From CAVUXJ01 sp963814975 (GTDB lineage Bacteria > Acidobacteriota > Vicinamibacteria > Vicinamibacterales > CAVVIG01): a stretch of DNA of 64,000 bases. How positions within the stretch are numbered: position 1 is the stretch's first letter; each line of letters starts with the position of its first letter. Both the position numbers and the translations under genes were made by a program. The notes beneath the pieces were generated by a model. The model made no database searches, had not been told where the DNA came from, and saw only the letters and a list, made by a program, of their open reading frames with translations. The stretch lies in contig CAWFFB010000031.1 of NCBI GenBank assembly GCA_963814975.1, positions 23,000-86,999 of the forward strand. The letters are read 5' to 3'. Shown here one piece after another: positions 1 to 9,394 of the stretch.

Positions 1-1
1 C

Positions 2-43
2 CAGCAGGACATCTCCGGGAGACTCGGCCACTATCGCGGCTGA
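2..43 (+). CDS. 3' end of an upstream gene (partial)
   Basis: An open frame enters from the left edge and ends at TGA 41-43, giving a 13-residue tail that ends GRLGHYRG. A purine-rich stretch follows and the next gene starts at 105. Too little is visible to name it, and the frame could be open by chance. Confidence 0.3.
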   Translation, partial: QQDISGRLGHYRG

Positions 44-104
44 GGAGGCGGAATCAAGCGCCTCACCACGCCGCGCGAAAGCGGCCCATTTCCAGGAGCA
101 AGCA

Positions 105-671
105 ATGCAAGCCTCACACAACCCCTCAGTCTTGACGCGCGGACCGGCCGTTCGCCATGTGGCGCACGCGGCCCTTCTCACCCTCGGCCTCTACAGCCCG
201 GCCCTGAGTCAGACGACGGCATCTCATCTGCTCCCTGTTGCCAAGACCGCCAACCTGTCGGGCCCTCGGTTCGGCCTCACCCTCCTTGCCGACGGCGTCG
301 TGAACAAACTCGAGGAGCGCGACATCAAAGTCGGCCCGCACATCTCGCAGTTCGGCTGGCAGTTCGAAAAGCAGTTCTACACCAAGGACAGTGGCGTGAC
401 GATGGTGACCGAGTGGGTCGCGCTGGTTGGCGGTCTCGAGCAGAGTGTCGTGCTCCCCAGCCTGACCTGGGTGGTGGGGGTCCGGACGAGAGATGGCGCC
501 GAGTTCGGCATCGGTCCAAATATCACGCCGGCAGGAACTGCGCTGGTCCTCGCAACAGGAATGACGTTCCGCGCGGGCGCTCTGAACGTGCCCGTGAACG
601 TTGCGGTCGTGCCCTCGAAGCACGGATCGCGCGTGAGCGTGCTCTCCGGCTTCAGTCTGCGGCACCGGTAG
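105..671 (+). CDS. Secreted hypothetical protein
   Basis: A 188-residue protein of unknown function. An Arg/His-containing start and a hydrophobic run (about residues 20-35, ending ALSQ) look like a Sec signal peptide. The rest is rich in Gly, Val and Thr in alternating polar/apolar stretches, which fits a small beta-rich periplasmic or outer-membrane protein. A GGAG-like sequence (CCAGGAGCAAGCA) lies just before the ATG. No catalytic motif is recognisable. It stands alone between the left edge and the YciI-like gene. Confidence 0.6.
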   Translation: MQASHNPSVLTRGPAVRHVAHAALLTLGLYSPALSQTTASHLLPVAKTANLSGPRFGLTLLADGVVNKLEERDIKVGPHISQFGWQFEKQFYTKDSGVTMVTEWVALVGGLEQSVVLPSLTWVVGVRTRDGAEFGIGPNITPAGTALVLATGMTFRAGALNVPVNVAVVPSKHGSRVSVLSGFSLRHR

Positions 672-942
672 TCCGGATCTTGGCGTGGTGGCGGCCTCAC
701 AGAATTGGCCGACTCAGGTGCTGGTCGGTCTACTACCTGTTGGGCGGATTGACGTAGTGGTGGGACTGCCTGGCGAGAGCGGTGCGGATCCTGGTCCACG
801 GCGAAACGCAGTTTCTGGGAACGCGGATGACGCGCTATGTCGATCCGCCCACCCTCGTTCGACTAGGTAGCAGCGAGGTGCTGAGCGATGCAATCATCCT
901 GCACCCACGAGCCACTGTGCGACGAACCAAGGAGACGATACC

Positions 943-1308
943 ATGCGATTCATATCGATGATCCGCGTCGAAGAGAACACCGGTCAAGTGCCCAGCGAGC
1001 AGCTCATGAGCGACATGGGCAAGCTGATGGAGGAGTTGACCCGCGCCGGCCGGCTGATCAGCACCGCCGGGCTCCGGCCGACCTCAGAAGGGGTGCGCGT
1101 GCGCCTGCGCCGCGGCAAACTGTCGATGTCCGATGGGCCGTTCATGGAGACAAAGGAAGTGATCGGTGGGTATGCGATCCTCGAGGCGAAGTCTAAGGAG
1201 GAGGCGATCGAGCTGACCCGGCGCTTCCTGGAGGTCCACGGGGACGAGTGGGACATCGAGTGCGAAGTGCGCCAGCTGGACGGGCCGGAGTTCGGCAGCG
1301 AGGCTTGA
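943..1308 (+). CDS. YciI-related (DGPF) protein
   Basis: A 121-residue cytoplasmic protein of the YCII-related/DGPF family, small ferredoxin-like dimers of mostly unknown function that are often found near sigma factors. The family signature SDGPFMETKE is at about residues 66-75, followed by the usual GGYAILEAKSKEEAIE strand-helix, and an N-terminal MRFISMIRVEE strand. AAGGAGA lies a few bases before the ATG. No ECF sigma factor gene is visible nearby, so the role is open. Family assignment is strong, biochemical function unknown. Confidence 0.85.
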   Translation: MRFISMIRVEENTGQVPSEQLMSDMGKLMEELTRAGRLISTAGLRPTSEGVRVRLRRGKLSMSDGPFMETKEVIGGYAILEAKSKEEAIELTRRFLEVHGDEWDIECEVRQLDGPEFGSEA

Positions 1309-1401
1309 GGGCTCATCGGCTATTCACGATGATCCGGTCACGCTGCGAGGCCGTACTCGCGGATCATCGCTCACCCCAGCAGCGGCGGTAACATTGATGC
1401 C

Positions 1402-2049
1402 ATGAAGACCATCGGACTCATTGGTGCCGGACACATTGGAAGCCAAATCGCGCGGCTTGCTGTCGCGCACGGCTACGACGTCGTGGTCAGCAATTCGCGT
1501 GGACCGGAGAGCTTGAGCGCGCTCGTTACCGAGCTCGGACCGAGGGCTCGGGCCGCGACCGTCGTCGACGCGGCAAAGGCCGGAGACATCGTCGTCGTGA
1601 CAATACCGCTGAAGAACTATCGGACCGTACCGGTCGACCCATTGGCCGGTAAGATTGTCATCGACACCAACAATTACTATCCGCAACGCGACGGCCGGAT
1701 CCCGGAGCTCGACAACGAATCGACCACGACCTCCGAGCTTCTGCAGGCGCAGCTGCCGACCTCCAAGGTCGTGAAGGCGTTCAACCACATCCACGCCGCC
1801 CATCTGACGACCGATGGCCGGCCCGCCGGGACGAAGAACCGGCGCGCACTGGTCATCGCCGGCGACGATCAGGACGCGAAGACGGCTGTCACCCAGTTGC
1901 TCGACCAGTTCGGTTTCGACACGGTGGACGCGGGACCGTTGAAGGAGGGGTGGCGCATTCAACGCGATACACCCGGCTACGGTCCGCGTCGTACTGCCGA
2001 GGAACTGCGGGGAGATCTCGCGGCCGCGAAACGGTACGCTGACCAATAA
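1402..2049 (+). CDS. NAD(P)-binding F420/NADP oxidoreductase-like protein
   Basis: A 215-residue Rossmann protein of the NADPH-dependent F420 reductase-like family. The nucleotide-binding loop GLIGAGHIGSQIARLA is at residues 5-20, followed by VVVSNSRGPESL, where the Ser/Arg pair is typical of NADP(H) recognition. Further on, VIDTNNYYPQRDG and KAFNHIHAAHL match the substrate-side motifs of this family. It is monocistronic and starts 93 bases after the YciI-like gene. Many such proteins are annotated as F420-dependent without proof. No F420 biosynthesis gene is in the window, so the hydride acceptor is unknown. Confidence 0.85.
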   Translation: MKTIGLIGAGHIGSQIARLAVAHGYDVVVSNSRGPESLSALVTELGPRARAATVVDAAKAGDIVVVTIPLKNYRTVPVDPLAGKIVIDTNNYYPQRDGRIPELDNESTTTSELLQAQLPTSKVVKAFNHIHAAHLTTDGRPAGTKNRRALVIAGDDQDAKTAVTQLLDQFGFDTVDAGPLKEGWRIQRDTPGYGPRRTAEELRGDLAAAKRYADQ

Positions 2050-2155
2050 CCCGTGGCGCGATTCGGCGAGGCGAGCACAACCCGGCGGGAGAGCCGTGCT
2101 TTTGTTGGCCACCCCCAGGTCATGCGCACTCCGGCGCTCGCAGCCTTAGAACGCC

Positions 2156-3469
2156 GTGGAGCAGCATCTCATTTGGTTCGTCGTGGCCGGCATGCTGTTC
2201 ATCAGCATGGCTCTGGCGGGATCGGCCATCTCGCGGTTGCCCCTCACGACCGCGATGCTGTATCTCGCCGTTGGAGTTCTGTTGGGCCCGCGAGTCTCCG
2301 GACTGCTGGATCTAAACGTCGTTACGCACGCCAGCGCGCTTGAGCGTGTGTCCGAGGTTGCGGTCATCGTGTCACTGTTCACGGCCGGCCTCAAGCTTCG
2401 CGTGCCTGTACTTGACCGCCGGTGGTTGATCGCCGTTCGTTTGGCGGTGGCTTCGATGGCGATCACTGTGGCGCTGATAGCAACGGCGATCGTTACGGTG
2501 TTGGGGCTGCCTTGGGGCGTCGGGATCATCGTCGGAGCGATTCTGGCGCCGACCGATCCCGTGCTCGCTTCGGACGTGCAGGTCGAGCACCCATTCGACC
2601 AGAACCGTCTTCGCTTCGCGCTGACCGGCGAGGCCAGCCTTAACGATGGAACGGCGTTTCCCTTTCTGATGCTGGGCCTTGGCCTGCTGGGGCTCCACGA
2701 TCTCGGTAGCGGCTTGTGGCGTTGGGTCGTGGTCGACGTGCTCTGGGCCACAACGGCCGGTCTCGGGGTAGGGGGCGCGCTCGGGACGGCCGTCGGCACG
2801 CTCGTGCTCTACATGAGACGATCGCATAGGGAAGCGGTCGGCCTCGACGACTTTCTGGCGTTGGGTCTCATTGCACTCGCTTACGGAATCGCGGTCCTTT
2901 GCCACGCGTATGGGTTTCTCGCGGTGTTCGCGGCGGGCCTGGCTCTTCGCCGAGTCGAGCGCGTGGCGTCTGTTCGCGCTCGACAGTCACAAGCTGATCT
3001 GACGAGAACCGCCGGCATGTCCGAAGAGGAGGTGGCTGTCCATCCGGATAAAGCGCCGGCCTACATGGCACAAGCGGTGCTCGCATTCAACGAGCAGTTG
3101 GAACGGATCGGGGAAATCGCCATCGTGGTCGTCGTTGGCGCGCTGCTGTCTCCCGACCTGCTGACGTGGCGGATCTTGTGGGTGACGCCACTCCTCTTCG
3201 TCCTGGTCAGACCGCTATCAGTCATTGTCGGTCTTGCCGGGGCAGGCGTGACGCGCCGGGAGATCGCGCTGAGCAGCTGGTTTGGCGTACGCGGCGTCGG
3301 CTCCGTCTATTACCTGGCGTATGCGATCGTCCATGGACTGCCGGCGCCGTTCAGCGACCAGGTCGTCAGTGTTACGTTGGCCGTCATCGCCGCGTCGGTG
3401 TTGGTGCATGGCGTTACCGTCACACCGCTGATGGCCCGCTGGGGCGAGAAAGCTCAAGGCGCCGGCTGA
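2156..3469 (+). CDS. CPA1-family cation:proton antiporter
   Basis: A 437-residue inner-membrane antiporter, likely Na+ or K+/H+ exchange, of the NhaP/CPA1 type. It begins with GTG at 2156. About 11-12 hydrophobic segments are visible. The ion-binding region carries ILAPTDPVLASDVQ (about residues 131-144) and GEASLNDGTAFPF (about 157-169), with the acidic residues characteristic of CPA1 transporters. A hydrophilic loop at about 275-300 separates the N-terminal bundle from the last segments. A conserved-looking GVRGVGSVYYLAYA sits near the C terminus. Size is normal for the family. No operon partner is seen. Cation specificity cannot be read from sequence. Confidence 0.88.
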   Translation: MEQHLIWFVVAGMLFISMALAGSAISRLPLTTAMLYLAVGVLLGPRVSGLLDLNVVTHASALERVSEVAVIVSLFTAGLKLRVPVLDRRWLIAVRLAVASMAITVALIATAIVTVLGLPWGVGIIVGAILAPTDPVLASDVQVEHPFDQNRLRFALTGEASLNDGTAFPFLMLGLGLLGLHDLGSGLWRWVVVDVLWATTAGLGVGGALGTAVGTLVLYMRRSHREAVGLDDFLALGLIALAYGIAVLCHAYGFLAVFAAGLALRRVERVASVRARQSQADLTRTAGMSEEEVAVHPDKAPAYMAQAVLAFNEQLERIGEIAIVVVVGALLSPDLLTWRILWVTPLLFVLVRPLSVIVGLAGAGVTRREIALSSWFGVRGVGSVYYLAYAIVHGLPAPFSDQVVSVTLAVIAASVLVHGVTVTPLMARWGEKAQGAG

Positions 3470-3518
3470 CTGGGGTTTTTGGGCGCTCGCTGCTCGCCAT
3501 CAACACCAGGTCCGCACC

Positions 3519-4535
3519 TCAAAGGGCCAGCCTGACGCCGATATTCCAGCCCTCCTTCGACTCGTCCCGGCCGAAGGTCAACGCACCGTCCACGAAGAAG
3601 CCTGAGGCTCCGACGCTCAGACCGCCACTCCAGGACGGTCGCGCCTCTCCGACCGTGTTCGAGCTGAAGCCACCACGCGCTTCCAGCCACCGTCGCAGCC
3701 GCCCTTCGGCCCCGATGGCGATATGCCGCACATCTCCAAAAAGGGTGGGGGTCCTGGTCAGATCGGTATCGAACGCCACTGTGAGGCCTGTACCTACTCC
3801 CGGTGAGCCCGCCCGGAACGCTGCTCCGAACCGGGCCTGTCGCTCAAGAACGATCGGTCCGCCTGCGGACTGGAATTCGGGCTCGAACAAGTGCTTCAGC
3901 GTAACGCCAAGCCTGATGGGACCCAGCGAGGCCATCGCCCCGAAGTCGATGTCGCCCTTGGTCTCCACCGGCACATCCAGATCGTCTGCGCTGTCCAGGG
4001 CGTCGCCGCTCTGGCTGACAGTGGTGGCCGCCCCGATCCGGACCAGCTTCGCCGTTGATGCAATCGTGAATGCCCTGCCGATCGATTGCCCGGTCGTGGC
4101 TCCGTACTGGCTCAGCGCGAATTTCCTCAGGATGGCTTGTGGGCCATCCGCGTCCGGCCCTGTCACGCCAGATGGTCGCACTTCACTGACATAGACCCGA
4201 TAATAGCTGAGGCCGAACCCGGGCAACGCCAGTGCGATGGCCGTGTCCGTGTTGCGAATCGCCGGACCAGTAGCCGGGTGCACAGCCGGATCGGTCCATT
4301 GACCGCGCTCGAACAGCGCGCTCAGTTGGCCGCCCGTCGCGACTCCGGCAGGGTTCCACCAACTCATGGTGGCGTCGTCGGCAACGGCGACGAAGGCACC
4401 CCCCATCCCTTGCGCGCGGTTCCCTACGGATTCAAACGTCTGGGCGCCGACCGTTTCCGAGGCAACGAGCAAGGAGAGCACGACCAGAGCAGAGAGGTGG
4501 CGTGCCTTCGCCAGGCACAACGCCTTCTCTTTCAT
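3519..4535 (-). CDS. TraF/PorV-like outer-membrane beta-barrel protein
   Basis: About 338 residues from the ATG at 4535, chosen because it places a signal peptide (LSALVVLSLLVASETVGAQ) at the N terminus; an upstream in-frame extension has no signal. After cleavage the sequence QGMGGAFVAVADDATMSWWNPAG is typical of FadL/PorV/TraF-like barrels, in which an N-terminal plug precedes beta strands. The rest alternates polar and apolar residues and ends in an aromatic-poor strand, GWNIGVRLAL. It is predicted to be an outer-membrane protein, with transport or secretion-accessory role unknown. It is convergent with the antiporter gene. Confidence 0.75.
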   Translation of the reverse strand: MKEKALCLAKARHLSALVVLSLLVASETVGAQTFESVGNRAQGMGGAFVAVADDATMSWWNPAGVATGGQLSALFERGQWTDPAVHPATGPAIRNTDTAIALALPGFGLSYYRVYVSEVRPSGVTGPDADGPQAILRKFALSQYGATTGQSIGRAFTIASTAKLVRIGAATTVSQSGDALDSADDLDVPVETKGDIDFGAMASLGPIRLGVTLKHLFEPEFQSAGGPIVLERQARFGAAFRAGSPGVGTGLTVAFDTDLTRTPTLFGDVRHIAIGAEGRLRRWLEARGGFSSNTVGEARPSWSGGLSVGASGFFVDGALTFGRDESKEGWNIGVRLAL

Positions 4536-4846
4536 GTGTTGTCTGTACGGCGATACCACTTTCGCGCACCTCGACTGCATGTATCGTCTTGTGGGAATGA
4601 GGGCCAACGGGTGCATGGATTATACGGGCGGGACAACAGTGCCGACGGGTACGCAGTCTATCGCCGCAGCGTTTAGTGATCCCTGCGCCTGGCGGAGCCG
4701 GCCTCCGCCTGCCGTTGGCCTTGCTAAGTATTGTCGCTTCCCATGCATCATCGCCCCTCACAACATCCCTCGCCTTCTTGTTGTTGTACTCGGGGCGGCG
4801 TGCGGGACGCCAGTTGCTCAACGCAGCCCTCGCTCAGCAGGAAGCG

Positions 4847-5995
4847 CTACGGCCGTCGGGCGGTGTCGGCGCCTGGTGCTTGTCCCAGCTGGCGGGCAGC
4901 CGACGATCGGCTCTGGGGAGCCGCCCAGTCGCCAGCCGAGATCGCGTCGGTCACGCGCTCGACGCGGATCGTCGCCGAATCAGTCCGAACAGCCACGACG
5001 ATTGCGTCGCCGACGACGTCGGGCCTTGCAGCGCTGCGTCCGTGGCGGAAAAGAGTGAGGCGTTGCCCGACGGTGACGCCCTGCTCGCTTCCCCGGTCGA
5101 TCACCATCAGTCGTCGCGGCGCGCCCAGCATCTGGCCCTCATCCGCGAAGAGAATGCGGGCCGCGTCTCGGTAGGCGGGAATCCCAATGGGATCGGGAGT
5201 GAGGATCGATTCGGGCTTGAACGACGCCAGAAAGTCGCCTTTCATCAGTTCGTCGCAGGCATATATCACGACGGCAATCGACGAGCTCTCGCCGGCCGTC
5301 ACGATCTGCAGCAGGCCGGCGGAGTGCTCGCCGATCAGGTCAGCGCCCGCGAGCCCCAGCCCTCTCACACGGAAGTGGCGACGGACCACAAGATTTCGTC
5401 CGACTTCCAGACCGTTGAGCACGCCCCCGTCGATGATGAGCTCGGTGCCCTCGGTATACAACCCCGCCTCCGCTTCGTAGCGACCCGCCCGGATCGTCCC
5501 GAACGACTCCGGTGACGCGCCGGGTTTTGCCGGACCGCAGACGGAGTCGCGGTCGTGTGTCGGCACGGGTGTCACCACGAGACGCGGGGACGATGGAACA
5601 AATGGCGATGGATCGACTGGCAGGTCTCCCTGGACGACAACAGTTTCGGAGATGGGCGCCACCTCCAGCCGCTCCACGGCGCGTGTTTCGGCGCCTGGCT
5701 GGACACTCAAGTGGACCACCACGCTAGTGAACCCCTCGAGCTCAAACCTGAGAATGACTGGCCCCGCGGTCAGGTTACGGAACACGTAGCCGCCCGCACC
5801 GTCCGTGACCGTCGTCGCCAGGACCCGTCCATTCGCGGCGGTCGCAACTACCGTCACGCCAGGCAAGACGCCGCCGGAGCTGTCGATTGCCTCGCCCCGG
5901 ACCACACCGCGACCTGTTTGGGCGGCACCGACGGTCGAGCAAATGACGAAGAGCGCAGCGGTTGCCGTGGCGAGCGTCGTGGTTGATAAGCGCAT
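4847..5995 (-). CDS. Secreted carboxypeptidase-regulatory-like domain protein
   Basis: About 382 residues if started at ATG 5995, which gives a clean signal peptide (MRLSTTTLATATAALFVICS, cleavage near AAQ). The first mature domain (about 25-125) is a carboxypeptidase-regulatory-like/TonB-plug-type fold: GVVRGEAIDSSGGVLPGVTV, then GGYVFRNLTAGPVILRFEL. A Pro-rich linker follows, then an unrecognised C-terminal half containing IYACDELMKGDFL and DRGSEQGVTVGQRLTLFRHG, a turn-rich stretch seen in LysM- or flagellar-assembly-like domains. Periplasmic or surface location is inferred. Divergent from the Dcu-like gene. Function unknown. Confidence 0.75.
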   Translation of the reverse strand: MRLSTTTLATATAALFVICSTVGAAQTGRGVVRGEAIDSSGGVLPGVTVVATAANGRVLATTVTDGAGGYVFRNLTAGPVILRFELEGFTSVVVHLSVQPGAETRAVERLEVAPISETVVVQGDLPVDPSPFVPSSPRLVVTPVPTHDRDSVCGPAKPGASPESFGTIRAGRYEAEAGLYTEGTELIIDGGVLNGLEVGRNLVVRRHFRVRGLGLAGADLIGEHSAGLLQIVTAGESSSIAVVIYACDELMKGDFLASFKPESILTPDPIGIPAYRDAARILFADEGQMLGAPRRLMVIDRGSEQGVTVGQRLTLFRHGRSAARPDVVGDAIVVAVRTDSATIRVERVTDAISAGDWAAPQSRSSAARQLGQAPGADTARRP

Positions 5996-6275
5996 CGATG
6001 GTTTCCGGACCTCTTCGATCAGCATCGGCCTCAAGCGGCAGAACCTGTAGTCCCCCACATTCAGACTTCCCCCAGGGCTCTTCTCACTTGGCCCTCATCT
6101 TCACCGCCGCGGGAGTCGAAACGGCTAGAAGCCAGGCCGATGTGCAACGATAATCAGGCAACGGAGCGCTTCCCCAACGTGCCTTTTTGAGCCGATTCTG
6201 AGGAAGGCGAGCGCATCGGCGCCGCGGTGGCAGATCCCCGTTCTTCGCGCAGCGGGCGCGCAACTCAGCACGGTC

Positions 6276-7426
6276 ATGATCTGGATTGAAATCGTCGTAC
6301 TGGCGATCTGCGTCGCCGCCGGCGCAAGGCTTGGTGGCATCGCGATCGGCACGACGGCGGGCATCGGACTGTTCGTTTTTGTGTTCCTTTTCGGGCTGAC
6401 CGCCCGGCGGTCCTCCCGCGCCGGTCATCGGCATGATCATCGCGGTGATCACGGCGCTAGCGGCATTAGAGGCCGCAGAAGGGCTCAACTATTTGGTGGC
6501 GCTCGCGGAGAGGATCATGCGCCGCGCGGCCGCAGGCGATTACGCTCGTTGCGCCGCTCCTTACCTACGCGCTCGTGTTCGCCTCAGGCACGACGCATGT
6601 CATCTACGCGCTTTTGCCGATCATCGCGGAGGTCGCACGCAAGGCGGACGTTCGGCCGGAACGCCCCCTCTCGATCAGCGTCGTGGCCGGCTTTCAGCGC
6701 GTTCGGGCGTCGCCGATCTCGGCAGCCACCGTGGCGATGTTCGGGTTTCTGGCGCCAACCGGCATTTCCCTGCCGATGTTGCTCGCGATTGCCGTCCCAT
6801 CAACGCTGGCCGCGGTCATCATCGGCGCGTTGTCCGTCGCCTGGAGAGGGGAGGCCCTGAGCAAGGACGCGGCGTATCAGACGCGACTCGCGAGCGGGAC
6901 CGTGAAGCCTCCAGAAACTCCGGGCACGCTCGACGGTAAGACGCTGTTCAACGCACGCGGCTCGACGTTGCTTTTCCTCGCCGGCCTCGTAGTCGTCGTA
7001 CTCATCGGAATCTTCCCGCGTTTTCGTCCGGTGTACGACATCGCAGCCGGCGACGGTATCGAGACGGATCAAGTGGGTATGGACACGGCGATCATGATCG
7101 TCATGATCGCCGTGTCCGGTTTGACCATGGTCGGCTTTGGCGCGTCACCGCAAGCGGCGGTCAGGGGCGCCATCATGCGCAACGGCATCACCGCCATGAT
7201 TTCAATCATCGGCGTTTCCTGGCTGGGGTCCTCCTTCTTCGAGGGGAACAGGACGGCGATACTCGACGGCATTTCGAGTCTCGTGCAGGTGCATCCCTGG
7301 ACGTTCGCCGTCGGCTTGTTCCTCCTATCGAGCCTGCTGCTCAACCACAGCTTCATGCGCCCGGGGCTTGTGACGATGGTGTCCGCCATCCTGATCGCGC
7401 TGGCGCTCAGCAGGATGCTCTTGTAG
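6276..7426 (+). pseudogene. Dcu-type C4-dicarboxylate transporter, two frameshifts
   Basis: Three successive reading frames together encode a DcuA/DcuB-like membrane carrier of about 380 residues. Frame one gives the N terminus (MIWIEIVVLAICVAAGARLG). Near 6406-6411 one extra base in a GCCCGG run moves the reading to GGPPAPVIGMIIAVITAL. Near 6521-6526 one extra base in CGCCGCGCGG moves it to RPQAITLVAPLLTYALVFAS. The remainder (6575-7426) is continuous, with about eight hydrophobic segments and SPISAATVAMFGFLAP, characteristic of the family. If the insertions are artefacts this is an intact antiporter for fumarate/succinate-type acids; if real it is dead. Confidence 0.8.
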
Positions 7427-7621
7427 TTGCTCCGCCAAGTGATCACTGCTTGAGAGAGTCGGTTCACAAAGGCGAACTGCGACGAGAATGTTCTCCCAGG
7501 ACAAGTGCAGCATTTGCGTCTCGCCATGGAGCCGGTGCGTTGTGCGCGCGGGGACACCCACCGGCTTTCGAGAATTCATGAAAGGGCGACGAACGGCGCT
7601 TCCTCCGCTTCTGAAAGGTCG

Positions 7622-8710
7622 ATGATGAGACATCTTGTCAGGCGATGGTCGATGCTCTTGATAGCTGTCGTATTGTCCCGGTCGGCATCCGCTCACCAGC
7701 CTTCCCCGGACGCGACGGCGCAGCCCGCCGCCGCGGAGGACGCGCCCTCGCCGTGGCTCCTTGTGCCGGTGTTTTCGTCGAGCCCTAAACTTGGCACGGC
7801 CGTCGGCGGACTCGGCGCCTACTTACACAAGTTCGATGCGGATAGCCGTGTGTCGCTCTTCGGCATCACGTATCAGTACTCGTCGACGCACTCACAGATC
7901 GCCAGCGCCTTTGCACGGACATCGTTCGGCGCCGATCATCATCGCATCGTGGCCGTCACAGCACTCGGACACATCAAGAACGATTACGCAGACTACCTCG
8001 GCACGGGCCAGCCGCTGAAGACCGACGACGACCTCAAAGTCGTAGCGGCGCGCTATCTGTTTCGTGCCAAAGCAGACTGGTTCATCGGCGCCCAAGGGAA
8101 TGCCGCCAATTACCAGGTGCTGGGAGCGACCGCGGAAGACGATCTCGTGCTCGAGACACTGGGCGTGCGCGGGTTCAACTCGGCGGCAGTGGGCGCCGTG
8201 CTGATGCACGATTCACGCGACAACGAAGACATGCCAACGACCGGCTGGTTCTTGAATGTCAACAATCTGGCCTATCGTGAAGCGCTCGGCGGATCGTCGT
8301 CATTCGATGCATATCGCGTGGACGTACGCACGTTCTGGAAGCACGGCGGCGGTCACGTTCTGGCGGTGCGACAGTATAACTGGTTGACCAGCGATGCCCC
8401 ATCCGCCGCGCAGGCGACGGTGATCCTTCGCAGTTATAAGCTCGGTCAGTACCTCTCGCCGTATATGTCCTCGCTCGAAGTCGAAGAACGCCTGTCGTTC
8501 AACCAGCGATGGGGCGTCACACTCTTTTCAGGCGCGGCTGCATTGTATGGTGATGCCCCCGTCCCGCTCGACCGCAGCATCTATCCGACCATCGGAGCCG
8601 GCTTGCACTTCGTGATCAAACCCGCGCAGCGCATGCTCGTGAATCTCGAGTACGCACAGGGGATCGGGGACAGCCGCGGTATCTATCTGAAGCTTGGCTA
8701 CGCATGGTGA
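7622..8710 (+). CDS. Omp85-like surface antigen (D15-type barrel)
   Basis: A 362-residue outer-membrane protein starting at ATG 7622, preceded by GAAAGGTC at good spacing. A signal peptide (LLIAVVLSRSASA) precedes a short disordered linker. The barrel shows the Omp85/bacterial-surface-antigen pattern: APSPWLLVPVFSSSPKLG, then AVGAVLMHDSRDNEDMPTTG with the family's DxRDN...P..G motif, and a final strand GIYLKLGYAW ending in an aromatic residue as barrel sorting signals do. There is no POTRA domain, so this is a stand-alone barrel resembling patatin- or TamA-type C-terminal halves rather than BamA. Confidence 0.82.
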   Translation: MMRHLVRRWSMLLIAVVLSRSASAHQPSPDATAQPAAAEDAPSPWLLVPVFSSSPKLGTAVGGLGAYLHKFDADSRVSLFGITYQYSSTHSQIASAFARTSFGADHHRIVAVTALGHIKNDYADYLGTGQPLKTDDDLKVVAARYLFRAKADWFIGAQGNAANYQVLGATAEDDLVLETLGVRGFNSAAVGAVLMHDSRDNEDMPTTGWFLNVNNLAYREALGGSSSFDAYRVDVRTFWKHGGGHVLAVRQYNWLTSDAPSAAQATVILRSYKLGQYLSPYMSSLEVEERLSFNQRWGVTLFSGAAALYGDAPVPLDRSIYPTIGAGLHFVIKPAQRMLVNLEYAQGIGDSRGIYLKLGYAW

Positions 8711-9394
8711 ATCGATCGGATTGACCGTCAGTGCATCCGCCGCCACCGACGACAGGTTGATCTTCAACGACGCAAGTCGCACGGCTCGCCGGCGGGTGAG
8801 AGTCCGTTGGATGTATGGTTCCGGCCTCAGCCCGCCCGGCCCCGCGTGCGTGCGATGACCGTTAAAGTAGCATTGGAAATCACCGAGCCTCACGTCCAGA
8901 TCAGCGGCGGTCCAGAACAGCCCATGCGCAGGCGCTAATTGGCGGGTGTCTGGGACGACTTTCGCAACTACCTCATCAATGCGGCGTGATGAGTCTGACA
9001 TTCCGTTCCGTCAGAATTCGACGGCAAGGGTGCCACCCCAGCCGATCGAGCTACCTGCTCATGGCCGGGCCCCCGCCGCCCCATGCCGACGGCGACAAGC
9101 AGCCCGCCACGGTCAGAGACGCGAATCCAACGAACACAGGGACTCGCGACCCTGCTACCCCGACGACCATTACTCGGTACGTCTCAGCCGTCAGCTCGCG
9201 CAACTCGGCGTCGTCGCCAGCATCGAATCCCTTCCTCTGGCATCCGTTGTGCAACGGGCGGTGCTCGAGGTCGACCTGAGTTCAAGCCCGATTGACGTTC
9301 TTTTCCCGCTTACGAGCATCCACCAAGGCTTGAAAGCGATGAGCGGAACCAACCGCTCAATCGCTTCCTTCCTTTCCGTGGGATGTTCTAGGCG
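8711..9394. other. Long stretch without a convincing gene
   Basis: Six hundred and eighty-four bases with only short, overlapping frames of skewed composition. One frame ends AGVWDDFRNYLINAA before TGA near 8989, which reads like the C terminus of a protein and may be a relic. On the minus strand a short frame near 9051-9254 has a hydrophobic tail. Neither has a start, a ribosome site or a recognisable family. I see no RNA gene or terminator here. Confidence 0.4.

Noticed and set aside
671..942. Short frames between the first secreted protein and the YciI gene, one reading VRILVHGETQFLGTRMTRYV
   Set aside because: The frame runs into the YciI gene, has no ribosome site and no recognised family; at most a relic.
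3166..4194. A 342-residue plus-strand frame overlapping the antiporter end and the barrel gene
   Set aside because: It crosses two well-supported genes out of frame and has the composition of an antisense shadow.
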